NCBI GenBank assembly: GCA_016762995.1
Contig: JAESUT010000022.1
Coordinates: 4,254 to 17,993, forward strand
DNA: 13,740 nt
Source: Gammaproteobacteria bacterium
GTDB lineage: Bacteria; Pseudomonadota; Gammaproteobacteria; Pseudomonadales; Pseudohongiellaceae
Direction of reading: 5' to 3'
Shown here: positions 8,121-13,740 of the stretch, piece by piece
Layout: every line of letters begins with the position of its first letter
Position numbering within the stretch: position 1 is the first letter of the stretch
Made by a program: the position numbers and the translations under genes
Notes under the pieces: generated by a model
Told to the model about the DNA's origin: nothing
What the model saw: the letters and a program-made list of their open reading frames with translations, nothing else
Database searches by the model: none

Positions 8121-8981
8121 TTGAATAGAATTGTGTATGTGAACGGCGAGTACGCTCCGGAAGAGACGGCGAAGATTTCGATTTTCGATCGTGGATTTAT
8201 CTTCGGCGATGGTGTGTATGAAGTAGTCCCGGTTGTTGCTGGAAAATTGGTTGATCGCGACTATTTTCTAGAACGCCTCGATAGTTCTCTGTCGGCGCTA
8301 AGCATTACCTGGCCTTGCTCACAGCGAGAGTATCTCGACATCATGCAGGAGCTCATCTCTCGCAACAACTTGAAGGAAGGCTTTGTATACTCGCAGGTCA
8401 CAAGAGGTATCGCCGACAGGGACTTCGCCTTTCCAGTCGATACTGCCCCGTCTCTAGTCGCCTTCACGAGTGAGATGAATTTGCTAAACAATCCCCTCGC
8501 AGAAACTGGCATTGCTGTTACCACCAGTGAAGATATCCGCTGGAAAAGGCGCGACATAAAAACCATAAATCTGCTTGCCCAGTGTCTCGCGAAACAAGAT
8601 GCCCACAACAAAGGAGCGCATGAAGGCTGGATGGTGGAAGATGGATTCGTAACCGAAGGCGTGTCTTCGAGCGCGTACATCATTATCGAGAAGAAGATAA
8701 TCACGCGGCCTCTTTCAAATTTGATTCTCCCTGGAATACGCCGCCGCACACTAATCGAAATCGCCGAGCGAGAAGGTATAGAGCTAGAGCAGAGACTGTT
8801 TACCGTCGAGGAAGCACTCGCGGCTGATGAAGCCTTCATCAGTAGCGCAACAACCATCGCCTTAGCAGTTGTAAGCATCGACGGAGAAAAAATAGCAGAC
8901 GGTAAGCCGGGGGAAATTACCGGAAAACTTAGAAAATTATATATCGAGAGAATGTTAGAAGAAGCGAGAAACGCCGAATAA
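8121..8981 (+). CDS. D-amino-acid aminotransferase (fold-type IV PLP enzyme)
   Basis: A 286-residue cytosolic PLP enzyme of the branched-chain/D-amino-acid aminotransferase fold. Diagnostic features: YVNGEYAPEETAKISIFDRGFIFGDGVYEV at the N-terminus, YSQVTRGIADRDFAFP (about 90-105, typical of D-amino-acid transaminases), the PLP lysine Lys147 in DIKTINLLAQCLAKQDA, EGVSSSAYII (about 179-188) and LPGIRRRTLIEIA. It would swap D-alanine or D-glutamate with 2-oxo acids and could feed peptidoglycan or D-amino-acid catabolism. Translation begins at TTG 8121, with AGAAGAGG 6 nt upstream; the ATG at 8116 stops at once. It lies 12 nt after the GNAT gene and converges on epmA with only 20 nt between the stop codons. 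Confidence 0.9.
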   Translation: MNRIVYVNGEYAPEETAKISIFDRGFIFGDGVYEVVPVVAGKLVDRDYFLERLDSSLSALSITWPCSQREYLDIMQELISRNNLKEGFVYSQVTRGIADRDFAFPVDTAPSLVAFTSEMNLLNNPLAETGIAVTTSEDIRWKRRDIKTINLLAQCLAKQDAHNKGAHEGWMVEDGFVTEGVSSSAYIIIEKKIITRPLSNLILPGIRRRTLIEIAEREGIELEQRLFTVEEALAADEAFISSATTIALAVVSIDGEKIADGKPGEITGKLRKLYIERMLEEARNAE

Positions 8982-8985
8982 TTAT

Positions 8986-9006
8986 TTTGGCCTGCCTATG
9001 GTCAAA
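8986..9006. terminator. Small hairpin at the convergent gene ends
   Basis: TTTGGCC (8986-8992) and GGTCAAA (9000-9006) can pair with one G-U, spanning the junction of the aminotransferase and epmA 3' ends. No clear T-run follows, so termination activity is uncertain. Confidence 0.35.
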
Positions 9007-9958
9007 CCCGTTCGCTGTCGAAGCTAATTACTTCGCTGATAGTTTTGGCCTCAACCAATAACATCAATAGTCGATCCACGCCCATAGCTACACCCGAGCA
9101 ACTTGGCAACCCGCTTTCTAGCGCAGCGATTAGCTTCTCGTCTACATCGTGTGTCTGCAATCCTTTTCCCTTTCTTGCGACATTGTCAGCCTCGAACCGT
9201 GCGCGCTGTTCAGCGGCATCACTAAGTTCAAAATATCCGTTCGCCAGCTCCATCCCCCGGCCAAACAATTCGAAGCGCTTTGCAACAACCACACCTTTCG
9301 CGTCTGCCTCCAGAGTAGCTAGCGCAGCCTGCTCTGACGGATAGTCATAAATAATACAGAAGGGTGGAAGCTTAGGCTCAATACTATTGCTCAGCAATAG
9401 CTGCAGATAGTCGGTCTTGCTTAGGCCGCTGCCATGTAAATCGATTTCAGTGCTTACCAGTTGTTGCAATTCTTCTAACGTGATTTCGTGGGGATCTATT
9501 TGCAAATGCTGCTGAAATATCTCTCTATAGCTGAAGCGCGGGATTGGTCCGCAGTCGAGCACGTCCTGCACTAGATGTTCCAACTCCGTCATTAATTGAT
9601 CTAGAGAATAGGAAAGTCTATACCACTCGAGTAGAGTAAATTCGATGTTGTGTCTTGCAGTTTTCTCTTCTTGTCTGAAAGCTTTAGCAATCTGATAGAT
9701 AGAGCCGCTGCCGCTAGCCAACAGTCGTTTCATAAAATATTCTGGTGAGGTTTGTAGAAAATTCTGACGACTTGAATTGCCATCTACCACTTCGGCAGAG
9801 ATGGATTCTATATAGACATCTGCCACTGTTGAGCTAGCGAGTAATGGCGTCTCTACCTCGAGAACATCGCGCTCAGAAAAGAAGCGCCGAATTTTGGCGA
9901 GCACCTGCGCACGCTGCTGCAAATTTTGTAAGGAAGCACTTGGACGCCAATCAACCAT
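9002..9958 (-). CDS. epmA: EF-P beta-lysyl ligase EpmA (GenX/PoxA)
   Basis: A 318-residue class II lysyl-tRNA-synthetase paralogue lacking the anticodon-binding domain; E. coli EpmA is about 325 residues. It activates (R)-beta-lysine with ATP and attaches it to the conserved lysine of EF-P. Class II motifs are present: VLEVETPLL near residue 35 (motif 1), FRQEEKTARHNIEFTLLEWYR around 95-115 (motif 2), and SGVAMGVDRLLML near 290-302 (motif 3), with GMELANGYFEL before it as in known EpmA. An AAGGGA Shine-Dalgarno lies 8 nt before the ATG. The gene follows efp on the same strand after 55 nt, and epmB is divergent on the other side of efp, which fully supports the assignment. Confidence 0.96.
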   Translation of the reverse strand: MVDWRPSASLQNLQQRAQVLAKIRRFFSERDVLEVETPLLASSTVADVYIESISAEVVDGNSSRQNFLQTSPEYFMKRLLASGSGSIYQIAKAFRQEEKTARHNIEFTLLEWYRLSYSLDQLMTELEHLVQDVLDCGPIPRFSYREIFQQHLQIDPHEITLEELQQLVSTEIDLHGSGLSKTDYLQLLLSNSIEPKLPPFCIIYDYPSEQAALATLEADAKGVVVAKRFELFGRGMELANGYFELSDAAEQRARFEADNVARKGKGLQTHDVDEKLIAALESGLPSCSGVAMGVDRLLMLLVEAKTISEVISFDSERV

Positions 9959-9985
9959 GAATTCATCCCTTCAAAATCTACAGAA

Positions 9986-10004
9986 TTCTTAGCCGGGATA
10001 AGAA
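9986..10004. repeat. Small inverted repeat in the efp-epmA gap
   Basis: TTCTTA (9986-9991) and TAAGAA (9999-10004) form a 6-bp arm pair around a GC-rich 7-nt loop between the efp stop and the epmA start. No T-run follows, so it is more likely a processing or attenuation element than a terminator, if anything. Confidence 0.25.
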
Positions 10005-10013
10005 GTAGAAATT

Positions 10014-10586
10014 CTATTTGGTAACGCGATTTTGGTATTCGGAATTTCGCGTATCAACCCGAAGCACGTCGCCAATATTGACAAATAAGGGCACCTTCAC
10101 TACAGCACCCGAACTTAGAGTCGCCGGCTTAGTACCACCCTGCGCCGTATCACCCTTCAAGCCAGGGTCGGTGTCAGTCACTTCAAGTTCAACAAAATTT
10201 GGTGCAGTAACCGAGATGGGGGCTTCGTTCCACAAGACCATAGTGTACTTATCCTGCTCCTTCAGCCAGATTTTGGCGTCAGCGATGGCATTGACGTCAG
10301 CAGCAACCTGCTCGAAGCTGTCATCGGTCTTCATGAAATGCCAAAACTCTCCATCCTCGTACAGATACTCCATTTCCAATTCCATGACATCAGCCACCTC
10401 GATTGACTCACCAGATTTGTAGGTGCGCTCCCAGACTCTGCCATTGACCAAATTACGCAGCTTCACGCGATCAAATGCTTGGCCCTTGCCGGGTTTGACC
10501 TTTTCAACTTCAATCATAGAGCAGGGTTCTGAGTCGATAATGACCTTAAGCCCTGATTTAAATTCGCTGGTGGAGTAAGTCGCCAT
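10014..10586 (-). CDS. efp: Translation elongation factor P
   Basis: A 190-residue protein, standard length for bacterial EF-P, which rescues ribosomes stalled at consecutive prolines. The KPGKGQAF loop (residues 31-38) carries Lys34, the position that EpmA lysylates in the E. coli type. The domain II/III signature is intact: GEFWHFM near 80-86, [24 protein letters not shown] (about 143-166) and the C-terminal [22 protein letters not shown]. The start ATG at 10586 has AGAGGA 5 nt upstream. The neighbours epmA and epmB confirm the beta-lysylated subtype rather than the rhamnosylated (EarP) subtype. An EpmC hydroxylase is not in this window. Confidence 0.98.
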   Translation of the reverse strand: MATYSTSEFKSGLKVIIDSEPCSMIEVEKVKPGKGQAFDRVKLRNLVNGRVWERTYKSGESIEVADVMELEMEYLYEDGEFWHFMKTDDSFEQVAADVNAIADAKIWLKEQDKYTMVLWNEAPISVTAPNFVELEVTDTDPGLKGDTAQGGTKPATLSSGAVVKVPLFVNIGDVLRVDTRNSEYQNRVTK

Positions 10587-10668
10587 TATTTCCTCTTAAC
10601 GCTATTTGTGTACAAGCCCGTTATTTCGATTCACGTTGATGATCTCAGCCACGAATAACTATGTATCG

Positions 10669-10682
10669 AAGGCTGCAGCCTT
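10669..10682. repeat. 14-bp perfect palindrome in the efp/epmB divergent promoter region
   Basis: AAGGCTGCAGCCTT reads the same on both strands. It lies between the efp start (10586) and the epmB start (10754), where both promoters must be. Its position suits an operator for shared control. A second small inverted repeat, GTTGC/GCAAC, lies at 10685-10703. TATAAA at 10723-10728 could be the -10 for epmB. Confidence 0.4.
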
Positions 10683-10753
10683 ATGTTGCTATCATGTGGC
10701 AACGGATACTAGCAATTGCCTTTATAAAATCAAACACTGTTTTGGATCACGCG

Positions 10754-11770
10754 ATGACAAACCACGTTGTATCACTTATTCGATCAGATCGCGCTGCAAC
10801 GTGGCAGGAGATTCTATCCGATCTGATAACAGATCCGCAGGAATTATTGCGCATATTAGAACTTAATCCAGACACTAACCCCTACAGCTTGGAGGCCCTC
10901 GATAAATTTCCCTTGAAGGCGCCCAGGCCCTTCGTGGAGCGAATCGAGAAGGGCAACTGGCATGACCCGCTGCTCAGACAGATCTGGCCATCAGTATTCG
11001 AAGAGACCCAAACTGAGGGCTTTGTTGCAGACCCTCTTAACGAGGAAGCATTCAATCCGCTACCTGGGCTTCTACACAAGTACCATGGCAGAGTGCTGCT
11101 AACTGCCGCTCCACATTGCGCAATCCATTGCCGTTACTGTTTCCGGCGCCATTTCGATTATCAAGCCAACTCCCCTAGTCGGACACAATGGGAGGAGGCA
11201 TTTGCCTATATAGCAGCTGACAGCAGCATCGAGGAGGTCATCCTTAGCGGCGGAGACCCACTGGCGATCTCTGACAGGCAATTTAACTGGCTACTCCAGC
11301 AATTGGCGAGCATTAAACAACTGACCACAGTGAGGATTCATACTCGGTTGCCTATTGTTATTCCGCAGCGAATAACCACCGAACTAGTACGTTGCCTAGC
11401 GGAGAGCCGGCTACGGCTCGTCATGGTTGTGCACTGCAACCATGCGCAGGAGCTAGACAATGCAGTAATTCGTGGTTTTAGAGATTTAAGCGACGTTGGC
11501 GTCACAATGCTCAACCAATCAGTCATTTTAAAGGATGTTAACGACAACGCCGACGCTTTGATCGATCTGAACAAGGCGCTTTTTCAGCACAACGTACTAC
11601 CCTATTACTTACACATGCCCGACCAGGTTGCCGGTACCGAGCACTTCTACGTGACCGACCAACACGCCACGGAGCTGATAAAGACCCTGCACGCCTCATT
11701 GCCGGGATATTTGGTTCCACGACTCGTGAGAGAGAACCCGGGGGAGCCAGGCAAAACCAGAATAGCTTAA
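10754..11770 (+). CDS. epmB: EF-P lysine 2,3-aminomutase EpmB
   Basis: A 338-residue radical SAM/PLP enzyme that turns L-lysine into (R)-beta-lysine for EpmA. The radical SAM cluster motif CAIHCRYC is at residues 122-129 (CxxxCxxC), GGDP follows near 166-169, and Lys334 in GEPGKT is the expected PLP lysine. Other hallmarks are DPLLRQIWPS, PGLLHKYHGR, RIHTRLPIVIPQRIT, LNQSVILKDVNDN and VLPYYLHMPDQVAGTEHF, all matching the E. coli protein (342 residues). I chose ATG 10754 because MTNHVVSLI aligns with the known N-terminus and GGA lies 7 nt upstream; the frame is open to 10661, but the extra 31 residues look non-coding. Divergent from efp. The fimX-like gene follows immediately. Confidence 0.95.
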   Translation: MTNHVVSLIRSDRAATWQEILSDLITDPQELLRILELNPDTNPYSLEALDKFPLKAPRPFVERIEKGNWHDPLLRQIWPSVFEETQTEGFVADPLNEEAFNPLPGLLHKYHGRVLLTAAPHCAIHCRYCFRRHFDYQANSPSRTQWEEAFAYIAADSSIEEVILSGGDPLAISDRQFNWLLQQLASIKQLTTVRIHTRLPIVIPQRITTELVRCLAESRLRLVMVVHCNHAQELDNAVIRGFRDLSDVGVTMLNQSVILKDVNDNADALIDLNKALFQHNVLPYYLHMPDQVAGTEHFYVTDQHATELIKTLHASLPGYLVPRLVRENPGEPGKTRIA

Positions 11771-11784
11771 GGGCATAGCCAGAG

Positions 11785-11937
11785 ATGGAAAGTCAGCACT
11801 TACTAGAACCTCAGCCGCTTTCGCCGAACTCTCTCGGCAATCTGTCACTACCCCGAAGTACTTGCAGTCCTAGCCTCCAGCAAGACAAAGACCTGCTTGA
11901 AATCGGCAAAAAGAGACCTTTAAGAAAGATGCTCTGA
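11785..11937 (+). other. Out-of-frame 5' part of the fimX-like gene (probable)
   Basis: ATG 11785, 14 nt after the epmB stop, opens a 50-codon frame ending at TGA 11935-11937. Its end, QQDKDLLEIGKK, leads into CAAAAAG at 11907-11913. A -1 slip there continues as ETFKKDALTGLHGQRYL, the expected start of a GGDEF domain. That downstream frame has a stop at 11898-11900 and no ATG, GTG or TTG before 11970, so these residues must be reached from this upstream frame, from an unusual start codon, or not at all. Confidence 0.5.
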
Positions 11938-11969
11938 CGGGCCTGCATGGTCAAAGATATCTCTGCCAC

Positions 11970-13187
11970 ATGATCGACGCGTGTCTGAAGCAGGGCCGCA
12001 AACGCAATCTCACGGCAACACTCGCCTTGCTGCAACTCGAAAATTTCTATGAGATTCGCAGCTGGGTTGGCTTATCCGAGGCCGACCTACTGTTGACCGA
12101 TATCGCACAGCTATTAAAGACTACGCTACCCAAACACGTCCTGCTTTGTCGCTGCCACAACTTCGAATTTGCAGTGCTTCTAATAGCCGATTGCAGCGTC
12201 AACGCACGGCTGATAACGGACAAACTCAAACAAGCTTTGCTAAGTGCCGTTTCGCCCTCACTGCCACGGCAGCTCGAGCTCAAGTGTGGCGTTGGCTTGG
12301 CCAAGCTCGAAACAAATATCCCGTCCTGGCCTGTCGTTTTCGCCAGAGCTCGACACAACCTAAGCCTCGCTCACCACCACAGGGAACTGCCTGCACATTT
12401 AGTCTCGATCAGCCCAGACATCGCTCTCAAACAATTGCATGCTGCCCTGAAATGCACCGAGCTCAAGCTTGAATTTCAAGCATTGGTTGGGCTCGCCCCA
12501 AGCCCGCTGCAACACTACGAGGTGCGCTGTTCGCTCGCACGACACGAGCAGAGCCTGCCAACGCTATTGCTATTCGAGACCGCAGCAAGAAATGCATTAG
12601 GCGAACTTCTCGACCGCCGTATAATCGAGCAAATCATGAGGCGACTTTCCGCGGACACGGCCCCGAACCGGCGCCTCCTGGTAAACTTGAGCCACAACTC
12701 ACTCGTTAGCATCCCGTTTCTGCGCTGGCTGGAAGAAAGTCTGAGTGAAAGAAGGGCATTCGCTTCGCAGCTCATCTTTCAGATTAGCGAGACCGATGCG
12801 CTTATCGCTCAGCATCACCTGATTACCTTCTGTGAGGTCATTGAGAAGTTGGGCTGCAAACTCTCTCTGTCGAATTTTGGTTGCACACCGAAGCCGCTGC
12901 GCTACCTATCCCTCGTACCTGCAAGCTTCGTGAAATTAGACACTAGCCTCTTAAGAAAGCTCGATGTAAATCTAGCCAACTTGGAGTTCTTGAGCTCTCT
13001 AATAGAACAACTGCATAAACGAGGAATAAGCGTAATCGCCCCAATGCTAGAACGACTCCCTATTCTGCCACTGCTATGGAAGGCCAATGTCGATTTCATG
13101 CAGGGGAATTGTCTGCACCCGCCATCACCCGCTATGAACTTCGAATTTATCGAGACGCGGACAATTTATTTGGATGTCGCTAAGTAA
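11970..13187 (+). CDS. FimX-like protein with degenerate GGDEF and EAL domains
   Basis: From ATG 11970 this gives 405 residues, but in-frame GGDEF coding (DALTGLHGQRYL) begins upstream at about 11928, so the true protein is probably longer. Residues 1-115 are a GGDEF domain whose signature is H63-N-F-E-F instead of GGDEF, so cyclase activity is unlikely. Residues about 150-400 are an EAL domain with EVR (184-186) for EAL and SNFG (301-304) for DDFG, so hydrolysis is unlikely. It closely resembles Pseudomonas FimX: LIFQISETDA, FGCTPKPLRYLSLVPASFVKLD and the ending QGNCLHPPSPAMNFEF. FimX binds c-di-GMP through its EAL domain and controls type IV pilus twitching. The REC and PAS domains of FimX are absent. 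Location is presumably cytosolic or polar. Confidence 0.88.
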   Translation: MIDACLKQGRKRNLTATLALLQLENFYEIRSWVGLSEADLLLTDIAQLLKTTLPKHVLLCRCHNFEFAVLLIADCSVNARLITDKLKQALLSAVSPSLPRQLELKCGVGLAKLETNIPSWPVVFARARHNLSLAHHHRELPAHLVSISPDIALKQLHAALKCTELKLEFQALVGLAPSPLQHYEVRCSLARHEQSLPTLLLFETAARNALGELLDRRIIEQIMRRLSADTAPNRRLLVNLSHNSLVSIPFLRWLEESLSERRAFASQLIFQISETDALIAQHHLITFCEVIEKLGCKLSLSNFGCTPKPLRYLSLVPASFVKLDTSLLRKLDVNLANLEFLSSLIEQLHKRGISVIAPMLERLPILPLLWKANVDFMQGNCLHPPSPAMNFEFIETRTIYLDVAK

Positions 13188-13268
13188 GCCTCATTGAACA
13201 ATTTGATTGGGGATGCAAGCCGGTACTGCTATTCTTAAGGCTCAAAATCGTCAAGAATCGCCAACAGA

Positions 13269-13740
13269 GTGATCGCGTTGCAAGAAGATCTTCCCCAAAA
13301 TAATTCGTCCGCCGAAACAACCCCGGCATCCACGAAAAAGAATACCCAGATTTCTCGAAAATTTGCCACTGCGGTTTGCCTGCTATTAGTGCTCGCAATG
13401 TGCGTATTTTGGTTGATCAGCAATTACAATACACAGAATATCTTGCGTCAGCAGGCTGACAATCTCGGCAATGTACTCGCGCAGCAAACCGCCACACAGC
13501 TCACCGAACTGGTACTGGCAAATGACATGATCAGCATGAATGTCATACTCGGCAACCTCGCTAGAAACTCATCTATAGGTGAAATAGCGGTGGTCAACAT
13601 CGATAACGAAATCATTGCCGCCGCTAGAAGCGAACTAGAAACACCCGCAACAATCATTCCCCTGCCTATACAGCTCAATAAGGTTCAAGCAGACTATATA
13701 GCCCCGATAAATGTAGCCGGTTCAACAGCAGGTTATGTGC
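13269..13740 (+). CDS. AhpA/YtjB-like single-pass membrane protein, N-terminal part
   Basis: Open to the right edge (157 codons seen). A polar cytosolic N-terminus is followed by one membrane helix (about residues 32-51, AVCLLLVLAMCVFWLI) and then a periplasmic region: NILRQQADNLGNVLAQQTATQLTELVLANDMISMNVILGNLAR, then IGEIAVVNIDNEIIAAA, a PAS/CACHE-like sensory start. This matches, from memory, the AhpA/YtjB family, which sits near serB and, in Pseudomonas, near fimX. The start is uncertain: GTG 13269 or TTG 13278, with an in-frame stop at 13236-13238 upstream and only weak Shine-Dalgarno sequences. It lies 81 nt after the fimX-like gene on the same strand. The function is not established; a sensory or envelope-stress role is likely. 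Confidence 0.7.
   Translation, partial: MIALQEDLPQNNSSAETTPASTKKNTQISRKFATAVCLLLVLAMCVFWLISNYNTQNILRQQADNLGNVLAQQTATQLTELVLANDMISMNVILGNLARNSSIGEIAVVNIDNEIIAAARSELETPATIIPLPIQLNKVQADYIAPINVAGSTAGYV

Noticed and set aside
8261..8878. 205-codon minus-strand ORF inside the aminotransferase gene
   Set aside because: Ser/Arg-rich shadow of a clearly real gene, with no family resemblance.
9002..9958. Lysyl-tRNA synthetase
   Set aside because: Too short, without the anticodon-binding domain, and adjacent to efp and epmB, so it is EpmA.
10661..10753. N-terminal extension of EpmB to ATG 10661
   Set aside because: The extra 31 residues do not match known EpmB N-termini, and the stretch contains the palindrome and likely promoter elements.

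Overview
The window looks like chromosomal DNA of a free-living, probably marine gammaproteobacterium. The evidence is the set of housekeeping genes: a monomeric NADP-isocitrate dehydrogenase, elongation factor P with its EpmA/EpmB lysylation enzymes, a FimX-like c-di-GMP protein and an AhpA/YtjB-like membrane protein. Base composition is moderate and gene density high. I see no rRNA, tRNA, CRISPR array, insertion sequence or phage gene. The organism assignment is inference from these families.

Left part (1-5100). A leftward pair encodes a lipoprotein with a 22-residue tandem repeat and a His-rich tail, then a membrane protein related to RnfD/NqrB (UnbU-like) that runs off the left edge. Rightward genes follow: a secreted protein of a widespread uncharacterised family ending at a strong terminator; a small secreted protein with a LysE/RhtB exporter; and a secreted six-bladed NHL propeller resembling the lyase half of peptide-amidating enzymes, also with a strong terminator. 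Between exporter and propeller, on the opposite strand, is a 27-codon ORF with a perfect Shine-Dalgarno sequence. After the second terminator lies a LysE/RhtB gene that has lost its middle and is a pseudogene.

Middle (5100-9000). A leftward monomeric isocitrate dehydrogenase is divergent from a tight rightward pair: a spermidine/spermine-type GNAT acetyltransferase and a D-amino-acid aminotransferase with a TTG start.

Right part (9000-13740). efp and epmA are co-oriented leftward and epmB is divergent from efp, so the EF-P substrate, its lysyl ligase and its lysine 2,3-aminomutase are contiguous. Downstream of epmB is a FimX-like protein with degenerate GGDEF and EAL domains. Its 5' end seems to be split between two frames at an A-rich slippery-looking site. 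The window ends in the N-terminal half of an AhpA/YtjB-like single-pass membrane protein.

The strongest leads are the apparent frameshift in the fimX-like gene, the 27-codon ORF, and the His-rich repeat lipoprotein beside the RnfD-like protein. I did not find a clearly new multi-gene system.
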